DNA of 26,198 nt, from NCBI RefSeq assembly GCF_000006405.1, contig NW_003211258.1, positions 140,049 to 166,246 of the forward strand, read 5' to 3'. The DNA is from Perkinsus marinus ATCC 50983 (Eukaryota > Perkinsozoa > Perkinsida > Perkinsidae). Below are positions 1 to 10,273 of the stretch, in pieces. Every line of letters begins with the position of its first letter. Position 1 is the stretch's first letter. The notes under the pieces were generated by a model that saw only the letters and a program-made list of their open reading frames with translations, searched no databases and was not told the origin of the DNA. Position numbers and translations under genes: made by a program.

Positions 1-176
1 TGAGATGTTGTCGTGCCTTCCAGCTGGTTCCAAATACCAAATGCTTCGAGTGGACGTTGGCAAAAGTGGCATGTGTACTTCCATCCATCAGGGGTATAAC
101 ACAGCTGGTAGAAACCATCGGGCTTAAACTCTCGCTTCGATGGACCGTCCATCATGAGCGATAGACCGTCTATCAT
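1..176 (-). CDS. Partial unrecognised ORF, zinc-finger-like, runs off left edge
   Basis: On the minus strand an open frame runs from an ATG at 176-174 to the window edge, 58 codons without a stop. The translation starts MIDGLSLMMDGPSKRE and includes WKYTCHFCQRPLEAF, a CxxC pair after an aromatic stretch, which could be half of a zinc-binding site. I do not recognise the family. An in-frame stop lies shortly upstream of the ATG, so this is either the true N terminus or an exon start. The start region consists of two near-tandem 21-bp repeats (139-159, 160-180), which are also two palindromic modules (see 138-180), so the present start codon may have been created by that insertion. The frame is short and chance openness is not excluded. 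Confidence 0.33.
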   Translation of the reverse strand, partial: MIDGLSLMMDGPSKREFKPDGFYQLCYTPDGWKYTCHFCQRPLEAFGIWNQLEGTTTS

Positions 177-180
177 AGAC
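138..180 (+). repeat. Two abutting 8-1-8-5 palindromic modules
   Basis: Module 159-180: X = CGATAGAC, N = C, inverted copy with one outer mismatch, then an exact TAGAC repeat. Module 138-159: X = CGATGGAC, N = C, inverted copy with the same outer mismatch, but the five-base repeat is decayed (TGAGC for TGGAC). They overlap by one base and give the impression of a 21-bp tandem repeat. Confidence 0.6.
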
Positions 181-724
181 GTAGCGTTTCAAAAAGCTAA
201 GAACGAAGTCCCTAACGCAGATAACCAATGCCCTGAATCTTCACTCAAAAACTTCGAGATTAGTTAGGATAAGGATCTCATCATACGTATAGACTATCCA
301 CTGATTATTTGAATAAACCTATGTAAATAGCTAATTGTAATGAAAAGCGCGCGCCACACCATGAAAATTGGAACAGTTAGTGAGAAGTCATATCTAGGGT
401 AAGTACGACATGGCCGCTGCCCTTGAAGACTACGAGAGCAGCATTAGGATAAAAACACCCTGTTCTATGACAATAGACAGCAACGGGTAGCAAGTTCTAT
501 GGTATTTGTCACTATTGATCGCCATTCTTGTAAGTTACAATGTACCCTGTTGTGTACAAGTTGTAACTATTGATATGACGATTTCTTCATCATCATAGCT
601 CGAAAGGAACAGTATGTTCACGACCTCGACTTTGAAGGCGTTTCTGGTCTGTCGATCGAAGTGTATCAGATGGAAAAACCAGCCAGTAGATCCTCTTATC
701 AGGGAAAAAACATTTTCCCATTTT
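181..724. other. No gene recognised
   Basis: I see no convincing exon, RNA gene or repeat here. Frames are short on both strands. Homology with the other protease-array copies begins only near 1008, so this stretch is outside the duplicated block. Confidence 0.5.
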
Positions 725-788
725 TTCCAATATGGGAAATTTCCCGCAATTTTTCCCGGAATTTCCGGGAAATTTCCCATATTGGGAA
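725..788. repeat. Large near-perfect hairpin (22-bp arms)
   Basis: Left arm 725-746 (TTCCAATATGGG..., 22 nt) pairs with right arm 766-788 with a single one-base bulge, around a 19-nt loop that itself contains CCCGG and GGAAATTTCC-like sub-repeats. The surroundings repeat the words GGGAAA and TTTCCC several times (700-800). It may be a fold-back element or an extreme relative of the short palindromes elsewhere in the window. Confidence 0.8.
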
Positions 789-943
789 CAAGGTGCCATT
801 ATTCCCAAAATGGATAAACCCTGTGTCGAGTTCACTAGTAATAGCAGAACGATCTTGGTCACTGCAGTTCTCCTCTCGACGGACTACAGGGCAAGCGAGA
901 TTCGTGCATGCGTGTGCGAGCAAACCCCCGTCCCCGGAGCACG

Positions 944-964
944 CATATGCCATCACGGCATATA
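944..964. repeat. 8-5-8 hairpin (second palindrome class)
   Basis: Arms CATATGCC and GGCATATA (one outer mismatch) around the loop ATCAC. The same geometry recurs at 11277, 14692, 20279, 20407 and 22112. Confidence 0.5.
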
Positions 965-1085
965 TTGAGGCTTTGGGTGAACCAGGTTCCCAACATCCAG
1001 TCGAAATTCTTGGATCAAGAAGGACACTGCGCTCAATTCCAGCCTGATGTAGTGTTTTGAGACATGTCGCGATAACAGTAAGCCA

Positions 1086-1107
1086 ACTCCTAAGTTAGGG
1101 GTCCTAA
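1086..1107 (+). repeat. 8-1-8-5 module, absent from paralogous promoters
   Basis: X = ACTCCTAA, N = G, inverted copy with one mismatch, exact CCTAA repeat. The paralogous promoters at about 7096 and 24600 read straight from AACTCCT into CGATACAT without the palindrome. The length difference is about 16 bp, which fits a 14-bp insertion plus a small indel. Confidence 0.7.
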
Positions 1108-1111
1108 CTAA

Positions 1112-1133
1112 TACACGGTGTGTATTACACGCA
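1112..1133 (-). repeat. Decayed 8-1-8-5 module, shared by all promoter copies
   Basis: Minus orientation: five-base repeat TACAC (1112-1116), left arm GGTGTGTA, centre T, right arm TACACGCA. Arms have two mismatches here and one in the copies (for example 7108-7129, where the five-base repeat is TACAT). Presence in every copy suggests an insertion older than the duplications. Confidence 0.5.
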
Positions 1134-1337
1134 TGTACATAGGGTGACACACAACATCGTAGGTCCACCTCTCAAGGGCTCTATGAAGTTTCACATGAGT
1201 ACGCATGTGTGGCTTGAGTAAGCCACGCGGTACTCCGTATTACATAGTACTCCGAGTACCCAAACACATAGCTGAGGCCCCGATGCATCATGCACTGAGA
1301 GGGCAGTGGCGATGGGAGGTACATCCATTACAGTTGA

Positions 1338-2876
<1,539 letters not shown>

Positions 2877-3444
2877 ATGATCCACTAGCCATCTGCTGCG
2901 CCTAGCCCAGTGAGGAATTCAGAGCGGACGCTCGTCAGCAGTTTCATGAAGTTTCCCGTGATGGCTTATCATTCACAAGAGGAAGCACCCAATAGATATT
3001 CCTCGTGGATCAAGCGCCCTCCTTATTATTTCGTTAGGTCTCAAGTAGCTGTGCTTGAAGTTGTTTTTTTGTTATTTGAGAGTTATGACTGAAGAAACTT
3101 CGCGATACTTCAGTCTATACTTTCAGATCCTCAGCTCAGCGCGAATTTTAGATGTGCTCGCTGTGGGAGATTCAGGGTGCTTCATAGTCCGCACGCGCGC
3201 ACATAGTCCGTGACGCGTTCCTTTTTTTTCTCACTTGTTGACGCGTACATCATGACAGATAGTTGATTTCTTAGCAGCAAATAGCTGCAAGTAGGATGAA
3301 TGGTGAGAGCCAGAATTTCTCTATTTCATTGAGTCCATCATGGCATCGAGTTCTGCAGTCGTAGGAGCACAAATTCCAACACTCGCCATAACTAACACTC
3401 TCCAAACAACCCGCCGGAGATTGTGTTCATCGCACGCGAGGTTA

Positions 3445-3466
3445 CGGTTGGCCGCCAACCGTTGGC
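3445..3466 (+). repeat. Perfect 8-1-8-5 module with empty paralog
   Basis: X = CGGTTGGC, N = C, perfect inverted copy, exact TTGGC repeat. The copy at 23368-23389 also has it. The gene 2 flank has only the uninterrupted 8-mer at 10049-10056, so filled and empty sites differ by exactly 14 bp. Confidence 0.9.
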
Positions 3467-3475
3467 GTGGTCCAT

Positions 3476-3497
3476 CCAGTTCAGCGAACTGGGCTCA
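3476..3497 (+). repeat. Older 8-1-8-5 module, in all three flanks
   Basis: X = CCAGTTCA, N = G. The inverted copy has one change here, one different change at 10066-10087 and none at 23399-23420. The five-base repeat reads GCTCA instead of GTTCA in all three. The pattern fits one insertion before the duplications followed by slow decay. Confidence 0.65.
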
Positions 3498-3773
3498 CTG
3501 ACTTTTTCTCTACTCGATTATATCAGACAAGGTCGCTACGCGATGATCCGGATTAGAGATTGAATCTTGAACAATTATTGATCCAATCTGGCACAAATGC
3601 ACCAACAAAAACAGTATGCTGCGGAAGCAACCAACTCCGTCTGAAATTCTTGTGGTTATATTACCTGATCTATGATGTCGAGGAATATAGGATAGAGAAA
3701 CTTGATCGATCAATGACACGAGGCGTCACAGAGTCGTCACGCCAATATTTAGTTGCAGAAACTATGTTTCTGT

Positions 3774-3778
3774 CAAGC
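3774..3778. repeat. Target site duplication, left (CAAGC)
   Basis: CAAGC at 3774-3778 is repeated at 6185-6189, directly outside the two LTRs. The unfilled paralogous site at about 23683-23687 has a single CAAGC. Confidence 0.9.
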
Positions 3779-3919
3779 TGTTGCTTGGTCGAGACTCATA
3801 GTAGATAACACGAGTCGGAAGGAGTTGAAAAGCTCTTCTTAGTCTTAATCTATTCGGGGGGATAGGTGATTAGCTATGCACACACGTGCAATCGCGCACA
3901 ATGGGTAGAAGCAGTAACA
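3779..3919 (-). repeat. LTR (element 3' LTR)
   Basis: 141 bp, identical base for base to 6044-6184. It starts TGTTGCTTGG and ends CAGTAACA on the plus strand. Confidence 0.95.
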
Positions 3920-6043
3920 CTTTCCCCTCCGAAGGAAGTCGATCGATAATGGATAGTACTATAAACTTGATTGTGAGGTGAATGAGTTATTGGTATGATG
4001 GTATAGAATAGGGTGAAATGAAATGACGATGAGGAGCTTTGAGCTTGTTCTTGAGGAAGGTGTTCAGGAGATAGTAGACGAAGACAGGTCTTGCACGTTT
4101 ACGTCCTCGTACACCGTAGAATGAAGTTGCAGTATTGGTGAGAGCAGTGTTGTCAGCTGGGACAAGTTTCCCATCAGTGACAAGTTTGGTGAGACGGTCG
4201 GAGACTTCCTGGCGTAAATCATCATCAGCAGCTTTCCATTTCTTGTGGATGTGCTTCTCGTGAGATGTGATTGATTGGGCTTCTTCACGAGTTTGTATTG
4301 AGACATCAGCAAGAAAACGTGGACCGTTTGAAGTTTGGACTTGGTACACTCGGAACCATGATCCGTCGTAGATAATGTGGAGAACTTCGTAATCTAGAGC
4401 TGCATAGAGATGGTCATTTGGGGATGAAGTGATTGGTGTCGGGGATGGACATGTTGTAGTAGGTGATGAAGTTATCTCGTCAGGAGTAATTTGTGACGGC
4501 TTAGTCGTAGTAGTAGTCGTAGTCGAGATAGTATTCGTGATAGGGTTGAGGTAAAAGTTGTTGTTTTGTTGAGCTTTGAGACCAATGACCATATCGATGG
4601 ACGCTGGTAGAGGGTCTTCAGAAATCAAGAAGTTGGTAGAGTGGTTGATGGAGTTGCCTTCGAATGACCAAGTAAGAGGGATATAGTGAGTGTAGTTGAC
4701 AGTTGTTGCATTGAGACATGTAATAGTAGTTGGCGGTTGTAGAGGTTGTAGCTCACGTAGAGCAGAAGGTGGTATTTTGGTTTTGTTGATGATCGAGTCG
4801 GTACAGCCAGTATCGATCATAGCAGTTAGAACTTGGTAAGGTAGAAGTTGAAGAATAACATGCTTGATGGGGATATCATGTTGGTCGGATATAGAAGCCA
4901 GGCCTGTTGATGTTGTTGGTTGAGTTGATGTTGTAGTGGTAGTTGATGTTGGACGAGAGTCTATAGTAGATGTAGGAGGGGTAGTAGTCATATCTTCGGG
5001 TTCATGTAGTCTGAAGCACTTGTCGCCGAAGAGGCATCTTCCTCGTTGATAGTTGAGGCAAACTTGGGACTTCTTCTGGCTGGTGTCGTCCGTCGTCGTA
5101 GAGGTAATCTTCGCTGCAATGTTTGTAGGAGAATGTTGGGGATGGCTATGTTCATAAGATGTCACCCAGTCGATAGTCTCTGTGAGAGTGACTTTGTTGG
5201 TGTTAGGGTAGACCGTGCTGAAAGCATTTTGGATATACTTGGGTAGAGCTTTGATGAAGGCTCGTTTGAGAGCGCTCTCGTGAATATCCTGGTTCATACA
5301 GGAAGCATCAAAGTGAACAGCATTGAGAGTAGACTGAGCTTGTTCAGCTGTTGAGTTAGGTGGGATAGAGTCGAGTCGTTGGTAGAGATTGTCGAGTGAG
5401 TTAGTGAGCTCGAACGTAGTCAATAACCAGTGCTCGGCAGCTATAAGCTTCTCACCGTAGGTAGCTCAGCTACCGTAGCTGTGCTCAAGTTGTGCTGTCG
5501 TAGGTGAGCATGTAGATCACGAGATTGGCCTTCAGAGAGAGCCTTGAGATTGAGATACTTCCAGAGTCCACCTGCATCTAGGTTAGCCATCTCTGCAATG
5601 TCGGCGATTCGGCGGATATAGGCAGCTATAGGGCGTTGATCTTGTCGACCGAGCCACGCTTTGTTGTCGGGAGCGTTGAGGGTCATGGGGTTGGTAGCTG
5701 TTAGGGGGTGAGGGGCTTGAGAGTTTTGAGATGAAGCATCGACAAGGACAGGTGGTGGACAAGGAGTAGTGGATGTTGTAGCAGTAGACTTTGAATCAGA
5801 ACTTGTAGTAGTAGTAGTAGTAGTAGTGGTAGATGAAGGTTGGAAGTGTCTAAGAGCTTGTTGGAACTTGACACGGGTAGGTAGGTCAAGAGGGTGTATT
5901 TGAGAGTAGTTCAAGAGATCAGTTTCGGTGACGAAGTAGAGGGAGTCCAAGTCAGGAAGGCTTAGATATTTGAGGAGTTCCTCAAGAGCTTGTGGGGAGT
6001 TAGTAGGAGCCTCAATAGGGTCAGAAGGTGTCTGGGCACCATT

Positions 6044-6184
6044 TGTTGCTTGGTCGAGACTCATAGTAGATAACACGAGTCGGAAGGAGTTGAAAAGCTC
6101 TTCTTAGTCTTAATCTATTCGGGGGGATAGGTGATTAGCTATGCACACACGTGCAATCGCGCACAATGGGTAGAAGCAGTAACA
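6044..6184 (-). repeat. LTR (element 5' LTR)
   Basis: 141 bp, identical to 3779-3919. The first gag-like reading frame appears to open inside this LTR and to run across the primer-binding-like site. Confidence 0.95.
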
Positions 6185-6189
6185 CAAGC
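6185..6189. repeat. Target site duplication, right (CAAGC)
   Basis: Matches 3774-3778. The sequence beyond it continues collinearly with 23688 onward. Confidence 0.9.
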
Positions 6190-6376
6190 CATCACTTGCG
6201 CGCTACCGTAACATGTAACACAGGAGAGTTGATGCCTTGGCATGATTCTCGAACCTTCACCGTTGCTCCAATGTACTGCGCTGTATCTTCATAGTTAGGC
6301 GACTCATGGTGAAGGGGCAGCTGGGTGGTATTATAGGCATTTTCAGAAGTCCACATCTCCCACTAAGACGGTAATA

Positions 6377-6398
6377 TCTTCGAGCCTCGAAGTTCGAG
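6377..6398 (+). repeat. 8-1-8-5 module with exact empty site in paralog
   Basis: X = TCTTCGAG, N = C, inverted copy with one mismatch, exact TCGAG repeat. The other spacer copy has only TCTTCGAG (23897-23904) followed by the same GACTG, so the difference is exactly 14 bp. Confidence 0.9.
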
Positions 6399-6712
6399 GA
6401 CTGGGTGATCTCGGATGTGAGTAGCGATGCATGGCTACAGGACTACTTTGACGCCAACCCGGATCCTGCCTGACCAGGAGCCCGTTCAAGTGCTCAACCG
6501 TTCCGAGTTCCGAGTCTTAGTAACTAGCTCCGAGTTCCGAGTTCGAGTCCCCCGAATCCGAGTCCTCCGAATCCGAGTACATCTCTGTTCAAGTGCAACA
6601 GCTCGGAAAGGAGGGTATTCCGGAATGATTGGCCGAGTACTCGGCCCGTGTTACTACTCACAGTGTTTAAGTGCATTTTCTCTTTCCCAGGAAGTGCTCG
6701 GAACGTCATCCC

Positions 6713-6734
6713 TCACTAGGTCCTAGTGACTAGG
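6713..6734 (+). repeat. Perfect 8-1-8-5 module
   Basis: X = TCACTAGG, N = T, perfect inverted copy, exact CTAGG repeat. Also present at 24219-24240, so it predates the array duplication. Confidence 0.85.
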
Positions 6735-7041
6735 AAAACTGCCCTTCACTAGTTGATTTGCCGGGAAGCCAACTCAAGGCCTAGTTTCGCTCAACCTGTT
6801 ACAAATAAGTCATTCGAAATAGAACACGCAAAATTTACCCCGACGAGGGGCTGGAATCACCTACATCAGAGTCAACATCTTCTGCTTGCTCGGCCCTGTG
6901 TACGATCAGGAAGCTGCATATTTCTTTCTTTTGTGAGGAGTACTCGTCATTATGAGCAGTATTCGGTACTCAACGCATTTCTTCCGAGACAAATGCAATG
7001 GGGTAGACTTATTCTTGACTAAGGAAGGACACTGGGCTCAA

Positions 7042-7060
7042 GCTGGGGTTGAACCCCAGC
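7042..7060. repeat. 9-1-9 perfect palindrome in promoter
   Basis: GCTGGGGTT, centre G, AACCCCAGC. Also at about 24549, and half-decayed in unit B and at about 25108. The gene 1 promoter has a 13-base version without the palindrome (about 1027-1039). It may be a decayed module of the same kind, two bases short. Confidence 0.6.
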
Positions 7061-7346
7061 CTGATGTCGTGAGACATATCGCGATAACAATAAGCCAACT
7101 CCTTCGATACATAGCGTGTATTACACGCATGCACATAGGGCGGCGCACAACATCGTAGGTTCACCTAGTACTTTGTAAGAGCTCAGGGATACGCATATGC
7201 GAGTTGAGGAAGCCACGGGGTACTCCGTAGTACCTAGTACTCTGATCACCCGAGCACATAGCTGAGGCCCCGATGCATCGTGCACTGGGAGGACAGTGGC
7301 GATGGGAGGTACATCCATTACAGTTAAAATCATTTGTGCAACTCAA

Positions 7347-7595
7347 ATGTTGGCCTTTCAACTACTCCTCGCAGTTGTAACTGCCGAGTACGGCGGATCT
7401 CAGGTGAAGAACATGCTCGAAGCCCACAAATAGAAGTAAGGGGTCACCTCACTGCCGGTTATCACATATACGAGAGTACTTTCGTGTGGCCAGATTTGGA
7501 CACAACTTCGGTGCACAAAACGATTCCCGTATGAAGATTTTTGCAGATAACCTCCGCTACATAGAAGAGGAGAATGCCAAAGGTGGGATCATCTG
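7347..7595 (+). pseudogene. Truncated 5' copy of the cysteine protease (exons 1-2)
   Basis: It matches gene 2 exon 1, intron 1 and exon 2, then stops a few bases into intron 2 at the tandem junction. Exon 1 carries a stop near its end (TAG at 7431-7433, replacing the Glu codon after AAA). Only the signal peptide and the first propeptide helix are encoded. It has its own full upstream region, so it could still be transcribed. Confidence 0.88.
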
Positions 7596-7939
7596 ACTAA
7601 TTCTTGGCTAAGGAAGGACACTGCGCTCAAGTTGGAGTTGAACCCCAGCCTGATGTCGTGAGACATATCGCGATAACCATAAGCCAACTCCTTCGATACA
7701 TAGCGTGTATTACACGCATGCACATAGGGCGGCGCACAACATCGTAGGTTCACCTAGTTCTTTGTAAGAGCTCAGAGATACGCATATGCGAGTCGAGGAA
7801 GCCACGGGGTACTCCGTAGTACCTAGTACTCCGAGCACCCGAACACATACATAGCTGAGGCCCCGATGCATCATGCACTGGGAGGACAGTGGCGATGGGA
7901 GGTACATCCATTACAGTTAAAATCATTTGTGTAACTCAA
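7596..7939 (+). promoter_or_regulatory. Upstream region of protease gene 2 (tandem unit B)
   Basis: Same conserved block as 1008-1356, ending in GGTACATCCATTACAG. The CAG acceptor-like site lies about 24 nt before the ATG. Confidence 0.5.
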
Positions 7940-9469
7940 ATGTTGGCATTTCAACTACTCCTTGCAGTTGTAACTGCCGAGTACGGCGGATCTCAGGTGA
8001 AGGACATGTTCGAAGCCTACAAGGAGAAGTAAGAGGTCACCTCACTGCCAGTGGCCGGTTATCACATATACGAAAGTATTTTCGTGTGGCCAGATTTGGA
8101 CACAACTTCGGTGCACAAGACGATTCCCGTATGAAGATTTTTGCAGATAACCTCCGCTACATAGAAGAGGAGAATGCCAAAGGTGGGGTCATCTGGTTGA
8201 GGATACCTATTCAAGTTGACGTAAGAGTACCATCTGCAGGTCTGCCCTACAAGCTCAAGGTGACTCCATTCGCTCATCTGACCAATGCCGAGTTCAGAAT
8301 GACCAGACTCGGGACAATGCCGAAGGATAGAAGCTTTACCGGTAGCATCAAGCATCGCAGCTATTCCTCTTTTACTGATCCTGAAGATCAGATCCTCATC
8401 TACTGCGCAAATCTTCCTTCAGGAAACGAAGCAAACACCGTTGGTTATGAGGGCTCCGTTGAAGAGCTTCCCGCAGCTGTCAACTATGTTGCCAAAGGCT
8501 GGGTTACGGGTGTTAAAGATCAGGGCGTTTGTGGAAGTTGCTGGGCCTTCTCAACTACTGGTGGGATACTTTCGCTGGCCCGCGCTGATAACTTTCGAGG
8601 TTATTGTCAACAGGTGCCCTTGAGGCTCTTCACAAGAATCTTACCGGGGATCTCGTGCCACTTTCGGAGGAACAGTTACTTGACTGCAGCCTGTCTTATG
8701 GGACTCAGTAAATACCTCTATTGTAGCCTACTTGCATACGCTTCCTCGACACTTCAGGGGGTGTCAGGGTGGATGGATGTCCAACGCATTCGAATACGTG
8801 GCGGATCACGGTATCGATTCGGAGAAGGATTATCCATATAAATCAAAATTTATTCCAATCTTCTTTCCGATTCATCTTCCCTGTCAACACAATCATACGG
8901 CCGTAATCGCGGTGAGTCTAGCAATGTTCATCCGCTGAGCTTTTGATCCACCCAATCTTCAGCCTCATTCCACACGCTATGTGAACGTGACATCCTCAAA
9001 GCCCGCCCTTCTGGCAGCGATAGCCTTGAGTGGGCCAGTCAGTGTCGCCATTGATGCGGGATCGAGAGCCTTCCAACACTATGGCGGAGGGGTTTTGAAT
9101 TGTACGGTGACATGATACTGCCATGCTCCCATGTGGAACGCTTTCCGGTTTCAGCTCCGTGCAATACGACATTGAATCATGGTGTTCTCGCAGTTGGCTA
9201 TGACTTGGAAGCAATTGAGCCGTGAGTTCATCACTCATCATGAGCGATCGCACTCGACGAATCAATGCGCTGATCAGTTACTATCTTGTAAAGAACTCCT
9301 GGGGAGCTAGATGGGGCGACAAAGGTTACATCAAGATGGCCATTGACGATTCACCCAAGGGTGAGTCCACACCTCCGACGCAATTCAAAGTTCTTCCTCT
9401 CGTAACCAGAAGCTATTTTCAGGTATTTGCGGCATTTTGCTCGCGGCGAGTTACCCCATTTCAGCTTGA
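7940..9469 (+). CDS. Secreted papain-family (C1A, cathepsin L-like) cysteine protease 2
   Basis: Nine exons with lengths identical to gene 1 give 360 aa: 7940-8028, 8094-8182, 8240-8560, 8614-8707, 8758-8911, 8963-9101, 9155-9221, 9278-9360, 9423-9469. Introns vary slightly (intron 1 is 65 nt, with a short inverted insertion near 8046). Signal peptide, I29 propeptide and mature domain are as in gene 1. [31 protein letters not shown] and GCQGGW retain Gln, Cys, His and Asn, so it should be active. Differences from gene 1 cluster around the specificity loop ([15 protein letters not shown] against [15 protein letters not shown]) and the pre-His loop ([10 protein letters not shown] against SSCNTTLDHG), which could change substrate preference. 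It is the second full copy in the array, fed by tandem unit B. Confidence 0.93.
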
Positions 9470-10089
9470 ATGATCCACTAGCCATCTGCTGCGCCTAGTC
9501 TAGTGAGGAATTTAGAGCGGCCGCTCGTCAGCAGTTTCATGAAGTTTCCCGTGATGGCTTATCATTCACAAGAGGAAGCGTGCTGCGTCCAATAGATATT
9601 CCTCGTGGATCAGACGCCCTCCTCATTCTTTCGTTAGGTCTTAAGTAACTGTGCTTTGAAGTTAATTTTTTTCCTGTTATTTGAGAGTTATAACTGAACA
9701 AACTTTGCGATACTTCAGTCTATACTTTCAGATCCTCAGGTCAGCCCGAATTTCTGATGTACTCACTGTGAGAGATTGAGGATGCTTCATAGTCTGCACA
9801 CGCGCAAATAATCCATGACGCGTTGCTTTTTCTTCCACTTGTTGACGCGTACATCATGACATATAGTTGATTTCGTAGCAGAAAATAGCTGCAAGTGGGA
9901 TAAATTTTGAGAGCCAGAGTTTCTCTATTTCATTGAGATCATCATGGCATCGAGTTCTGCAGTCGTAGGAGCACAAATTCCAACACTCGCCATTACTAAC
10001 GCTTTCCAACCAACCCGCTAGAGATTGTGTTCATCGCACGCGAGGTTACGGTTGGCGTGGTCCGTCCAGTTCAGTGAACTGAGCTCACT
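9470..10089. repeat. Downstream flank of protease gene 2
   Basis: Diverged copy of 2877-3497, with module 10066-10087 and the empty module site 10049-10056. Similarity to the other flanks ends near 10090. No gene seen. Confidence 0.75.
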
Positions 10090-10273
10090 GGCTTTTCTCT
10101 ACTTGATCATCTCTCTTGCTCTCGGCCGTCTTCGGCCAGGCGACAAACCAACAGCTGATGTCATCAGCCTGATGACAAGTCGGCTTGTTTATAAGGACCT
10201 TATAAACGAGTACGTGATGAGTACGTCGACCTGGTCGACGTACTCAGCTCAAGGAGACCAGCACTTGACTGAG
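10090..10273. other. Cluster of short perfect palindromes
   Basis: Within about 90 bp lie the 8-1-8-5 module 10155-10176, a 10-1-10 palindrome 10187-10207 (GTTTATAAGG, centre A) and a 13-1-13 palindrome 10219-10245 (GAGTACGTCGACC, centre T). All have a single unpaired central base. The cluster lies between the end of array homology and the LINE 3' end. Confidence 0.75.
10155..10176 (-). repeat. Perfect 8-1-8-5 module (minus orientation)
   Basis: Read on the minus strand, X = GTCATCAG, N = G, perfect inverted copy, exact ATCAG repeat. Confidence 0.8.

Larger units (their letters stand above)
2877..3773. repeat. Downstream flank of protease gene 1, repeated twice more
   Basis: No gene seen. 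The same about 0.9-kb sequence follows gene 2 (9470-10089, then diverges) and the gene fragment at 22801-23682. It holds T-rich tracts (3063-3070, 3222-3229) that may serve 3'-end formation, and two palindromic modules. Confidence 0.75.
3779..6184 (-). mobile_element. Young LTR retroelement, short gag-protease derivative, broken
   Basis: A 2406-bp element in minus orientation, with 141-bp LTRs identical to each other (TG...CA ends) and a 5-bp target duplication. Next to the LTRs are a purine tract (about 3920-3935 on the complement) and a primer-binding-like stretch (about 6028-6043, TGGTGCCCAGAC on the minus strand). Coding parts in element order are a gag-like region rich in Thr runs, a CCCH zinc finger (about 5000-5060), an aspartic protease with DTG (about 4795-4825) and only the beginning of a reverse transcriptase-like domain (about 4070-4210). 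The rest of pol is missing, so it looks like a non-autonomous relative moved by a fuller element. The coding region is not continuous (at least one break). Identical LTRs mean a recent insertion. Superfamily is uncertain; the RT start and zinc finger alone do not settle Ty3, BEL or Ty1. Confidence 0.88.
6190..7006. repeat. Array spacer, copy 1
   Basis: About 0.8 kb nearly identical to 23688-24512. No gene is supported: the longest frames are low-complexity products of a CCGAGTTCCGAGT/CCGAATCCGAGT repeat patch (6505-6580). It contains a perfect 16-bp palindrome GGCCGAGTACTCGGCC (6631-6646) and the modules at 6377 and 6713. Confidence 0.75.
7007..7595 (+). repeat. 589-bp tandem unit A (promoter plus gene start)
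   Basis: The block from ACTTATTCTTGACTAAGG to GTGGGATCATCTG is repeated in tandem: unit B begins at 7596 with ACTAATTCTTGGCTAAGG and continues into the complete gene. The same head-to-tail junction occurs at 25072/25073. Confidence 0.85.

Noticed and set aside
5800-5830. Trinucleotide run inside the younger LTR element as a CRISPR- or minisatellite-like array
   Set aside because: It is a short simple repeat encoding Thr in the gag-like region, with no spacers.
6427-6726. 99-codon open frame in the spacer, nearly identical at 23933-24232
   Set aside because: Its conservation only reflects the recent duplication. The product is built from a CCGAGT repeat patch, and a palindromic module overlaps its end.
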